From the NCBI GenBank assembly GCA_028701635.1, contig JAQVQJ010000046.1, positions 1 through 8,801 on the forward strand: a stretch of 8,801 nucleotides of DNA. The letters are read 5' to 3'. The translations under genes were made by a program, and so were the position numbers. The notes beneath the pieces were generated by a model. The model was not told where the DNA came from. It was given only the letters and a program-made list of their open reading frames with translations, and ran no database searches. This DNA is from Clostridia bacterium (GTDB lineage Bacteria > Bacillota_A > Clostridia > Christensenellales > UBA1242). How positions within the stretch are numbered: position 1 is the stretch's first letter; the number at the start of each line of letters is the position of its first letter. Positions 1-5,996 of the stretch are shown piece after piece.

Positions 1-47
1 ATCGCTCTTTAGTTATGGCTTCAAGGCACAAGTGTGTTTTTCTAATA
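1..47. other. left host flank downstream of ssrA
   Basis: This is the short stretch outside the left att repeat. If the element is excised it would lie directly downstream of the minus-strand tmRNA gene. The base after the tmRNA discriminator would then begin TAT rather than CCA, so the CCA tail is not encoded in the restored gene. A short plus-strand hairpin (caca-ag-tgtg, about 28-37) is followed by a T run. I see no gene in it. Confidence 0.45.
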
Positions 48-64
48 TGGAGATGGCGGGAATC
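48..64 (+). repeat. attL core (17-bp direct repeat)
   Basis: The sequence tggagatggcgggaatc is identical to 8543-8559. It corresponds to the 3' strand of the tmRNA acceptor stem, the 3' strand of the T stem and part of the T loop, read as reverse complement. Identity stops at once on both sides: tcgccc follows here and gaaccc follows at the right copy. Confidence 0.85.
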
Positions 65-164
65 TCGCCCTACCGCCCTAGGTGCTTTTCCACCTCGCTC
101 CGCTCGTACGGAAAAGCCTTTCGATTCCCGCACGCAGAGTGTGCAGACACTCTGCTCATCTCCA
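48..164. repeat. left-end palindrome with a split inverted copy of the tmRNA 3' end
   Basis: The att core 48-64 is perfectly complementary to two downstream blocks. Bases 48-55 pair with catctcca at 157-164, and 56-64 pair with gattcccgc at 123-131. Between those blocks sits a 25-nt insert (132-156) that folds into its own perfect 9-bp hairpin, 134-142 with 147-155, loop gcag. Inside the large loop, gcttttcc 84-91 pairs with ggaaaagc 110-117. Together, 120-131 plus 157-164 reproduce 20 nt of the tmRNA T loop, T stem and acceptor end in inverted orientation, which is three bases more than the att core. The function is unknown. It could be a folded recombination site, an integrase-binding arm region, or a structured RNA. 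Confidence 0.7.
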
Positions 165-216
165 CACAAAAAAACAAAAAGCGCCTAATGGCGCTAATGT
201 TTTTACGTGTGGAGAT
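158..216. repeat. 10-bp inverted repeat around a terminator
   Basis: The sequence atctccacac (158-167) is the exact inverse of gtgtggagat (207-216). The left arm overlaps the catctcca block that can also pair with the att core at 48-55, so the two structures are mutually exclusive. The right arm repeats tggagat, the first seven bases of the att core. The enclosed sequence is the terminator hairpin at 170-204. Confidence 0.7.
170..204. terminator. bidirectional hairpin terminator
   Basis: The sequence agcgcc (180-185) pairs with ggcgct (190-195) across a TAAT loop. An A-rich flank (aaaaac, 170-175) pairs with gttttt (199-204). The T run on one side and the A run on the other make it usable in both directions. 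It insulates the cargo from transcription entering over the left att site. Confidence 0.65.
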
Positions 217-381
217 AGACCGAAATCTATTGAACTCCGTTAAATCCTTTATTTATCAGTGGTACCAATTCTTTTCTGATCCTAGTAATAGTAATTTATA
301 TGCTTAAAATAGCTGAATTGCTTATCTATATAGGTACACAATAAAGATATAAAACATTTAAGTATTTAATTTTTTATAAAA
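217..381. other. AT-rich intergenic region before the first cargo gene
   Basis: There is no second gene here beyond the open frame that ends at 307. The promoter of the 613-aa gene must lie in this stretch. Several AT-rich -10-like hexamers occur (for example tataaa at 348-353), and ttgctt at 318-323 could serve as a -35, but no pair is convincing at normal spacing. Confidence 0.3.
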
Positions 382-2223
382 GTGTTAAAATTACAAAAGA
401 TGGATGAAATAATACAAAAGATAGAAAAAAATATAAATACTTACAAATATTCTTTTCAAATGGGTGATGAGTTTATAAGTCTAAGAGATACAGGCAATGA
501 TAATGAAAAAAAACAAGCTCAATGGGAAATTGATGCTTTTAATTTTGTTATTTCTAGAGGTGGATTACAACCTAAATTTCAATCATCTGGAAAAAATGGA
601 GAAATAATAACATATCCATCAATAAAAAGATTTGACAATGAAGCCTATAGTTATTTTATTAATAGATTAGATAAATCAGCACATCCAACTCTAGTTTCAA
701 TATACTCTACTATTCTTTGGAACAGTCCAAAAAAACATACTAAATTTGCAACAAAAGCAATTGAAGCTTTTATTTCTCTTGCTGATTTTTATAGAGATGA
801 AGATTTGAAAGATTTAGAAAACAAAAATCACTTCGGGTTATCTGTCATTAATTCAATAGAAAATGCTTTTTTTATAGCGCTATCTTCAAAAAATGAAAAA
901 TTAAATTCTATTAAAAGAAAATTAATTGATTTAATTATAAATTACCCAGAAAGCAGCTCCTCTTCATTTGCACTGAAAATAAATTTAACTGAACTTGCAT
1001 TGGAAAATAAGTTTTCTAAATCAGACTTAAAAAAATGCAAGATAGAAATATCAAAAATGGGGAATAATTTTTTAAAGACAAAACAATATCATAGAGCTAT
1101 TGATACGTTCCAATTAGCTGGAAGACTCTGTTGGATAAATGAGAATAAAAAGTGTGATGTTTGGTTAAAGAAACAAGCTAAATGCTTTGAGGCTATGAGT
1201 TTAGTAAAAAATAAACAGCCAGATATGAGTCACCTTCATAATTGTGAACAGGCTATTCTTTTATATAAAAAGTTAAAGAATATTAAAAAAATCAAACTTC
1301 TTAGTAATAGATATGAAAAACTTAAATCAAATCAAGTTCTTAATAAAATATCAGTACCACTTGATGATAATCTAGGTAAAAAAATAAGAGAAAATAATGA
1401 TAATCTTTCAAGAAAAATTAGTGAAAAGACTACTCCAGAGATTATTTCAATACTAACTTTTTCTCAATTTGTTTTACCTGATGTTAAAAGAACAAAAAAA
1501 GTTGCTGATGAAATTTCAAGTAAATACGTCTTTACCCATCTTGCAAATATGCAAGTTTTTGATAATCGTAATAATACTCCAGAAAAGTTTTTTGACGACT
1601 CTTCAAAAGAAAAGTTTGAACATATAAGACAATATATGTTGACGTTTGAATTAAGCTATGCAGACCTATTACACAGAATATTGTATTTTACAATTGCAAA
1701 AAACGGATTATTTATGAAAGAAGTATTAGAATATCTAGATAAAGAAAGTTGGTATTCCAAAACACTAAATAGAAAAACCGGTACGGATGTAGTTAAATAT
1801 AAATGGATTGATGTATTAGCTCCTGCACTTAATGATTACTATATTGAATACAGAAAATATGTTTTAGGAAGGATAGAACCAAACTTTGTTTTAACAATAG
1901 ACTCTCTTGCTCTAAAAATAGAAGGAATTATAAGAGATTTGTGTAGAATAAAAAAGATACCAACTACTTTTTTTAAAGAAAATGGAACAACAATTGAAGC
2001 TGACTTACCTAAACTACTTCAAATACCAGAATTAATTCAAATTATTGATGACGATGATATATTCTTATTGAAAATAGTTCTTACCGAAAAATCCGCCTAT
2101 AATCTTAGACATCAAGTTGCACATTCTCTTATGGTGTATGACAATTATTCCATTGTTTATGCTAACCTTCTTTTTATAATAATTTTAAGACTTGGGAAAT
2201 ATCAACTTAATAAAACTAAATAA
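382..2223 (+). CDS. DUF4209/HEPN-like C-terminal domain protein, putative defence effector
   Basis: This is a predicted 613-residue soluble protein with no signal peptide or membrane segment. The N-terminal two thirds are helical, lysine-rich and not recognised. Residues about 230-315 look like TPR-type helical hairpins (KTKQYHRAIDTFQLAGRLCW). The C-terminal 100 residues match the pattern of DUF4209 as I know it: LKIEGIIRDLCRIKKIPTT at about 510, then the NLRHQVAH block at 574-581. The R576-x4-H581 motif is the RNase signature of HEPN domains, many of which act in toxin-antitoxin and abortive-infection systems. The start could be GTG 382 or the in-frame ATG 400; neither has a Shine-Dalgarno sequence. 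The gene lies just upstream of, and co-oriented with, the methyltransferase, but has a 102-bp gap and a separate promoter between them. RNase activity is inferred, not shown. Confidence 0.75.
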   Translation: MLKLQKMDEIIQKIEKNINTYKYSFQMGDEFISLRDTGNDNEKKQAQWEIDAFNFVISRGGLQPKFQSSGKNGEIITYPSIKRFDNEAYSYFINRLDKSAHPTLVSIYSTILWNSPKKHTKFATKAIEAFISLADFYRDEDLKDLENKNHFGLSVINSIENAFFIALSSKNEKLNSIKRKLIDLIINYPESSSSSFALKINLTELALENKFSKSDLKKCKIEISKMGNNFLKTKQYHRAIDTFQLAGRLCWINENKKCDVWLKKQAKCFEAMSLVKNKQPDMSHLHNCEQAILLYKKLKNIKKIKLLSNRYEKLKSNQVLNKISVPLDDNLGKKIRENNDNLSRKISEKTTPEIISILTFSQFVLPDVKRTKKVADEISSKYVFTHLANMQVFDNRNNTPEKFFDDSSKEKFEHIRQYMLTFELSYADLLHRILYFTIAKNGLFMKEVLEYLDKESWYSKTLNRKTGTDVVKYKWIDVLAPALNDYYIEYRKYVLGRIEPNFVLTIDSLALKIEGIIRDLCRIKKIPTTFFKENGTTIEADLPKLLQIPELIQIIDDDDIFLLKIVLTEKSAYNLRHQVAHSLMVYDNYSIVYANLLFIIILRLGKYQLNKTK

Positions 2224-2285
2224 TCTTATTATTGGTTCTTTTTTATAAGTGTTTCATTTAATAATTAATCTTTGTAAAAAACTAT

Positions 2286-2313
2286 TTGATATAAGTTAAT
2301 TGTGAAGTATAAT
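2286..2313 (+). promoter_or_regulatory. sigma-70-type promoter of the methyltransferase gene
   Basis: TTGATA at 2286-2291 and a perfect TATAAT at 2308-2313 are separated by 16 bp. Transcription would start near 2320, only about six bases before the ATG at 2326, so the mRNA would be nearly leaderless. A weak purine stretch (aaagaag, 2315-2321) precedes the ATG. The methyltransferase and ATPase therefore probably form their own transcription unit, separate from the upstream HEPN-like gene. Confidence 0.65.
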
Positions 2314-2325
2314 TAAAGAAGCAAT

Positions 2326-3396
2326 ATGAAAAAAAATAACCCTAAGATTAAAGTCGTTGATTTGTTTTGTGGTATTGGTGGTCTCACCAATGGTCTTATT
2401 AAAGAAGGTCTTGATGTTGTTGCTGGTATTGATAATGATAAAACTTGTAAGTTTGGATATGAATATAATAATAAGGCTTTATTTAAAGAGTCTGATATTC
2501 TTAATGTAACAAAAGAAGATATTAATGAACTTTTTGGGAAAGAAAAAGGAACAATTAGAGTTCTTGCGGGGTGTGCTCCTTGCCAGCCTTATTCAAAATT
2601 AAATCTTAATGATATTACTCAAAAACAATTAGAACCAATAGGAAAGTTTGCTCAACTTATTGCAGAAACTCAGCCAGATATTGTTTCAATGGAAAATGTA
2701 GCTAATCTTGCTGTTAAAGGAAAATATCCATCATTCACTTTATTCTTAAAAACTCTTGAAGACAACGGATATAAATATAAATATGAAATTGTTAATGTTT
2801 CTAACTATGGTGTTCCTCAAAAAAGAAAAAGACTTGTTTTGTTAGCATCTAAATTTGGTGATATTGAATTAATAAAACAAACGCATAAAAATAAAAAAGT
2901 TACAGTTCGCGATGTGATAAGAGATTTAGAACCTATTAAGGCTGGTGAAGTCAGTAAAAAAGACCCACTACATCGAACAAGAAAATTATCACCATTAAAT
3001 TTAAAAAGAATAAAAGCTACTCCTCATAACGGGGGTAGTGCCCACGATTGGGATAAAGAATTAGTTTTAAAGTGTCATAAAAAAAAGACAGGTAAAACAT
3101 ATATGGGTTCTGTTTATGGGCGTATGCGTTGGGATGAACCTTCTCCTACAATGACAACTCAATGTATAGGGTTAGGTAATGGTAGATATGGACACCCTAC
3201 ACAAGATAGAGCTATAAGTTTAAGAGAAGCAGCAAGATTTCAAACATTTCCTGATAATTATGTTTTTGTTGACCCAAGTAAAGAAGAAATAACACTAAAC
3301 AAGATTGCTAAATTTATAGGTAATGCTGTTCCTGTAAAACTTGGTTCTGTGATAGGAAGAAGTATTAAAAATCATTTAACCCAATATGGAAAATAA
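2326..3396 (+). CDS. DNA (cytosine-5-)-methyltransferase
   Basis: The protein transfers a methyl group from S-adenosylmethionine to carbon 5 of cytosine in DNA. All principal C5-methyltransferase motifs are present in order in 356 residues: motif I DLFCGIGG (12-19), catalytic PCQ with Cys86, ENV (123-125), QKRKR (165-169), motif IX with SLREAARFQTFPD (298-310), and motif X GNAVP (332-336). The enzyme looks complete and active. The variable target-recognition region (roughly 180-280) is short, and I cannot read its target from sequence. The start ATG follows a strong promoter with almost no leader. The last 11 bases overlap the start of the ATPase gene (ATGGAAAATAA), which implies translational coupling. 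No restriction endonuclease gene is nearby, so it is either a self-marking enzyme for the neighbouring system or an orphan. Confidence 0.95.
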   Translation: MKKNNPKIKVVDLFCGIGGLTNGLIKEGLDVVAGIDNDKTCKFGYEYNNKALFKESDILNVTKEDINELFGKEKGTIRVLAGCAPCQPYSKLNLNDITQKQLEPIGKFAQLIAETQPDIVSMENVANLAVKGKYPSFTLFLKTLEDNGYKYKYEIVNVSNYGVPQKRKRLVLLASKFGDIELIKQTHKNKKVTVRDVIRDLEPIKAGEVSKKDPLHRTRKLSPLNLKRIKATPHNGGSAHDWDKELVLKCHKKKTGKTYMGSVYGRMRWDEPSPTMTTQCIGLGNGRYGHPTQDRAISLREAARFQTFPDNYVFVDPSKEEITLNKIAKFIGNAVPVKLGSVIGRSIKNHLTQYGK

Positions 3397-5017
3397 TCAA
3401 GATCAATTTATTTTTGAAATATCACTAAGTGTTCTTGATCACTTAGGTAGAAATCTTTATCGTAATTTTGTGACAATTCTTGGTGAAGCAATTTCTAACT
3501 CTTGGGATGCTGATGCAAAAAATGTTTGGGTATATGTTGATAATAACAACTTTATTATAAAAGATGATGGTATTGGAATGAACCGGTCAGACTTTCAAAA
3601 TAAATTTTTAAGAGTCGGTTATTCTAAAAGAAAAACTACAAATAAATCTCCAGAAGGAAGACCTTATATTGGAAGAAAGGGTATTGGTAAGCTTGCTCTT
3701 TTGTCTTGTGCCGAAAAAGTTTATATTGCTTCAAAAAAAGTTGATACAGAATATGAAGGTGGAGTAATAAATAATTCTATTCTTGATGATGTTATAAAAA
3801 ATGATTTAACTCCAGATAAATATCCACTTGAGAATATAAATCTTGATATTTTTGGCAATCATTTAGATGGTCACCAAAATGGAACAATAATTTATTTTGA
3901 AGAGATAAGAGATGGTATTAAGAACAGCTTAACTTTTTTAAGAAAAATAACAGCTTTGTATTTTAGATTTTCTCTTATTGATGACTCTTTTAATATTTAT
4001 ATTAATGATGAAAAAATTACATTTAATGATATTAAAGAACTTTCAGATAAAACTGAGTTTCTTTGGAATGTAAATGATTTTAATGATCCATATATTGAAA
4101 ATGGTTTAAATCATATACAAGATAATTCTCGACGATCTATTTCAATGCCCGGAGATGTGAAAGGTTTTATAGGTTCTGTAAAAACCCCTAAAAATTTGAG
4201 CATATTAGCGACAGGAGAAAGGGTAAGTATTGATCTATTTGTAAACGGTAGATTACGAGAAAGAGATATATTAAAAAATACGCCAACTGCTAGAATTGCT
4301 GAAAGTTATTTATATGGTCAAATACATTTTGATAGTTTAGATGAAGGTGAAGACAAATTTACTAGTAGTCGAGAAGGAATTATTGCAGACGATCCTGTTT
4401 ACCAAGAATTTTTAACTAATCTAAGAAAAGTAATTCTTGAGATTGTTGGTGATTGGGATAAACTAAGAATAGAAAATCGTGAAGATGGTGATCCTGAAAA
4501 TGAACGTATTTCACAAAAAGAGAGAAAGTCTCGAGCATTGGTAAATGTTGTATCAGATGACTTCATTTCAAACTCTGGTGGTAATAATGGAAATATTAAG
4601 GATTGGTTGAGAGAACTTGATGGTGATGCTCAGTATAATGTTACTTCTTATACAGAATGTTTTATATCTGAGAATTTAGTTAGGAGATATATAAAAGAAA
4701 AGAGTATTCAAATGACAACAGTTGCACAGGCTGAAATACAAGAATGGCAAGATCGTGAAAACAAAAATAAAATACAAGCAAATATCAATATTGACATAAT
4801 GAGAAATGGTGAAGATTTAAGTTATCTTGGTATGGATACACTAACTTATTTAGCAGATAATACAGGTACCACAAACACAATACGACAAGATGCAAAAGAA
4901 TATAAACCACTAAGAAATGCTGTTATGCATACATCATTGTTAACTGATGCAGCGAAACTTAAATTATCAACTGTTTATGAAAATATAAAAAACAGAATAA
5001 AAAATCTATTACCCTAA
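3386..5017 (+). CDS. GHKL (Hsp90/MutL-type) ATPase with C-terminal HEPN-like motif
   Basis: This is a 543-residue soluble protein with an N-terminal Bergerat ATP-binding fold: N box E34-x3-N38-x2-D41-A42, G1 box DDGIGM (60-65), lid motif GRKGIGK (96-102), and a GT pair at 166-167. The middle part (about 250-340) resembles the S5-type second domain of MutL/Hsp90 proteins, with FVNGRLRERD and SSREGI. There is no His-kinase phosphoacceptor domain, so it is not a sensor kinase. The C-terminal part (about 410-543) is a separate helical domain ending with LRNAVMH, R510-x4-H515, the spacing and Asn of the HEPN RNase motif. GHKL ATPases of MORC/MutL type are known partners of DNA methyltransferases in restriction-like islands. 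The 11-bp overlap with the methyltransferase argues for a joint function. A HEPN fusion is my inference from the motif. Confidence 0.85.
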   Translation: MENNQDQFIFEISLSVLDHLGRNLYRNFVTILGEAISNSWDADAKNVWVYVDNNNFIIKDDGIGMNRSDFQNKFLRVGYSKRKTTNKSPEGRPYIGRKGIGKLALLSCAEKVYIASKKVDTEYEGGVINNSILDDVIKNDLTPDKYPLENINLDIFGNHLDGHQNGTIIYFEEIRDGIKNSLTFLRKITALYFRFSLIDDSFNIYINDEKITFNDIKELSDKTEFLWNVNDFNDPYIENGLNHIQDNSRRSISMPGDVKGFIGSVKTPKNLSILATGERVSIDLFVNGRLRERDILKNTPTARIAESYLYGQIHFDSLDEGEDKFTSSREGIIADDPVYQEFLTNLRKVILEIVGDWDKLRIENREDGDPENERISQKERKSRALVNVVSDDFISNSGGNNGNIKDWLRELDGDAQYNVTSYTECFISENLVRRYIKEKSIQMTTVAQAEIQEWQDRENKNKIQANINIDIMRNGEDLSYLGMDTLTYLADNTGTTNTIRQDAKEYKPLRNAVMHTSLLTDAAKLKLSTVYENIKNRIKNLLP

Positions 5018-5031
5018 TAATTTTAATTTAT

Positions 5032-5061
5032 AAACACACCCTATTAATTTAGGGTGTGTTT
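5032..5061 (+). terminator. terminator hairpin after the ATPase gene
   Basis: A perfect 12-bp stem, aaacacacccta (5032-5043) with tagggtgtgttt (5050-5061), closes a six-base loop and starts 14 bases after the stop codon. The following T run is short, so termination may be partial. Confidence 0.65.
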
Positions 5062-5063
5062 AG

Positions 5064-5080
5064 TGTATAATATGTATACA
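5064..5080 (+). promoter_or_regulatory. TATAAT box within a small inverted repeat
   Basis: A perfect TATAAT lies at 5066-5071, inside the inverted repeat tgtata (5064-5069) / tataca (5075-5080). No good -35 hexamer is visible at 16-18 bp. It is placed correctly to start the structured RNA and the zinc-ribbon gene downstream, and the inverted repeat could be a repressor site. Confidence 0.4.
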
Positions 5081-5093
5081 ATTAAATAAACAT

Positions 5094-5285
5094 AAACCTA
5101 ACCCCTTTAATTTATTAAAGGATATGGTTTAAAAACCCAACGAAGATACTGAACCCCGCGTTCAGCAACTCTTCGTTGGGTCATATTGGGAAACTGATAT
5201 GGGACCGTAAGGTCTAGCTGGCGCGGGGTTCTGTGTTGTCTACATAAATCTCACGCTAGCTTTTATCAGTTAGCTTTTTATTTTT
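5094..5285 (+). ncRNA. unidentified structured RNA with pseudoknot
   Basis: Five pairing elements lie in about 140 nt. (a) aaacc 5094-5098 with ggttt 5126-5130 encloses cctttaa 5104-5110 / ttaaagg 5115-5121. (b) A perfect 12-bp stem pairs acccaacgaaga 5135-5146 with tcttcgttgggt 5170-5181. (c) gaaccccgcg in its loop (5151-5160) pairs perfectly over 10 bp with cgcggggttc 5222-5231, forming a pseudoknot. (d) catat 5182-5186 pairs with atatg 5197-5201. (e) gacc-GTAA-ggtc 5203-5214 has a GNRA tetraloop. A weak gcta/tagc hairpin (5255-5274) followed by a T-rich run could end the RNA just before the next start codon. I do not recognise the family. It could be a stand-alone RNA or a 5'-leader regulating the zinc-ribbon gene. 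An RNA on the minus strand is also possible, since the pairing is symmetrical, but the tetraloop and T-rich end favour plus. Confidence 0.6.
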
Positions 5286-5287
5286 AT

Positions 5288-5746
5288 ATGGAAACAAAAG
5301 AATGTAAGGAGTGTAAAACTCAAATTAATAAAGATGCAAAAAAGTGCCCTAACTGTCGAAGTGATCAAAGAGATTTTTTAAAGAAACATCCAATAGTTTC
5401 TGTGTTATTAATTATTTGTGGAGTAGGTATTGTCTCTTCAATGATTATGAATTCTATCTCAAGTCCATCAAGTAACACCAATGTTGTAACTCCTGTCTCT
5501 CAAAGTAATATCTCAGCCTTAGAAAAAGACCTAAAGGGCTGGGCTGAGGGAAGATGGGAAGATGTGCAGGTTATTTCATCCGATGGGGTCATTGTTAGGG
5601 TCTATGCTCTTCCTGGAGCCAATAAAGTGGCATTAGATGGTTATTGTAATGTCTTGAAAGAGAGTGCTAACAAATACATACCATCTGGCAATAAACTTAA
5701 CTTGTTTGTCTATCAATTTGGTAAAGTTGCCAGAGCTTGTAATTAA
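5288..5746 (+). CDS. zinc-ribbon, single-pass membrane protein
   Basis: This is a 152-residue protein of unknown function. The N-terminus is a compact zinc ribbon with C6-x2-C9 and C20-x2-C23 (CKEC...CPNC). A positively charged linker and one hydrophobic segment at about 36-54 (PIVSVLLIICGVGIVSSMI) follow. A Ser/Thr/Asn-rich linker then leads to a small C-terminal domain (about 75-152) with two further cysteines (YCNV and the RACN end). By the positive-inside rule the ribbon would be cytoplasmic and the C-terminal domain external. Such zinc-ribbon plus membrane-segment proteins are common accessory genes with no single assigned role. The gene is less AT-rich than the cargo cluster. The start ATG has no Shine-Dalgarno sequence and follows the structured RNA closely. 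Confidence 0.75.
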   Translation: METKECKECKTQINKDAKKCPNCRSDQRDFLKKHPIVSVLLIICGVGIVSSMIMNSISSPSSNTNVVTPVSQSNISALEKDLKGWAEGRWEDVQVISSDGVIVRVYALPGANKVALDGYCNVLKESANKYIPSGNKLNLFVYQFGKVARACN

Positions 5747-5749
5747 AAT

Positions 5750-5840
5750 AAAAACTGGGTAAAAACTCGGTCAAAATATAAAAAACTCGACATTTACTCG
5801 ATAAAACAGAAAAAACTCGAAAGAAACTCGAAACAATGCA
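5750..5840 (+). repeat. three degenerate 30-bp direct repeats with paired ACTCG boxes
   Basis: ACTCG (ACTGG in the first case) begins at 5754, 5765, 5785, 5796, 5815 and 5826. The boxes come in pairs 11 bp apart, about one helical turn, and the pairs recur every 30-31 bp. The best-conserved units are 5781-5810 and 5811-5840, each starting aaaaactcga. This looks like a cooperative protein-binding array upstream of the regulator gene, or an iteron-type origin; no Rep gene is seen. Confidence 0.65.
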
Positions 5841-5855
5841 AAAAATTGTTTTTAC
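5831..5855 (+). terminator. weak hairpin with T run after the zinc-ribbon gene
   Basis: The sequence aaacaat (5831-5837) pairs with attgttt (5845-5851), continuing into a T run. It is AT-rich and overlaps the third repeat unit, so terminator activity is plausible but uncertain. Confidence 0.35.
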
Positions 5856-5896
5856 TGAATTTATCAATATTATTCAAAAACAGTGATAAAAACAGT
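5854..5896. repeat. imperfect 13-bp inverted repeat
   Basis: The sequence actg-aa-tttatca (5854-5866) is the inverse of tgataaa-aa-cagt (5884-5896), with 11 of 13 positions complementary and a 17-bp spacer. It lies between the ACTCG array and the regulator promoter, a typical place for an operator or integration-host-type binding site. Confidence 0.45.
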
Positions 5897-5925
5897 TGAG
5901 AGAAGTAAAAATATTTAAAACATTA

Positions 5926-5947
5926 ACAACGAGAAATACAACGAGAA
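5926..5947 (+). repeat. direct repeat acaacgagaa, 12-bp period
   Basis: Two identical 10-mers lie at 5926-5935 and 5938-5947. Their CGAG core is the inverse of the CTCG core of the array at 5750-5840, so the same protein could bind both in opposite orientation just upstream of the regulator promoter. Confidence 0.5.
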
Positions 5948-5967
5948 GGTGTAAAGACTTTATTTTT

Positions 5968-5987
5968 TGTTACATATATGTTACACT
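5968..5987 (+). promoter_or_regulatory. extended -10 promoter with tgttaca direct repeat, regulator gene
   Basis: The sequence tgttaca occurs at 5968-5974 and 5979-5985, an 11-bp period. The second copy merges into an extended -10 element, TG-T-TACACT (5979-5987). Transcription would start near 5994, giving a leaderless or almost leaderless mRNA from ATG 5997. A DNA-binding protein on the repeat would block the promoter, which fits autoregulation. Confidence 0.4.
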
Positions 5988-5996
5988 ATTTGTATT

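Larger units (their letters stand above)
65..307 (+). other. open frame that would become the recombinase tail after excision
   Basis: The frame in which the right att core is read by the recombinase (GAG ATG GCG GGA ATC) is also open at the left att core, and it stays open for 80 codons to the TAA at 305-307. If 8559 were joined to 65 in a circular form, the recombinase would end with this 80-residue tail (515+80=595 aa) instead of the 14 residues EPACGGNSCISLHV. The region includes the palindrome and the terminator hairpin, so the open frame may be a by-product of structured GC-richer DNA. I do not call it an independent gene. Confidence 0.35.

Noticed and set aside
32..307. A 91-codon open frame as an independent gene
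   Set aside because: It crosses the att core, two palindromes and a terminator, and it begins in host flank DNA. Its only plausible coding role is as the recombinase tail after excision.
382..2223. Restriction endonuclease partner of the methyltransferase
   Set aside because: No PD-(D/E)xK, HNH, GIY-YIG or PLD motif could be seen. The only recognisable catalytic-looking motif is the C-terminal R-x4-H.
3386..5017. Two-component sensor histidine kinase
   Set aside because: The Bergerat fold is present, but there is no dimerisation/phosphoacceptor His domain, no membrane segment and no response regulator. The S5-like second domain fits the Hsp90/MutL type.
5135..5231. HDV-like self-cleaving ribozyme
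   Set aside because: The strand order is similar, but the first stem is 12 rather than about 7 bp and the third stem between the second strand and the return of the first is missing.
5750..5840. CRISPR array
   Set aside because: The repeats are short and degenerate, the spacing is 30 bp in total with no unique spacers of normal length, and no cas gene is present.
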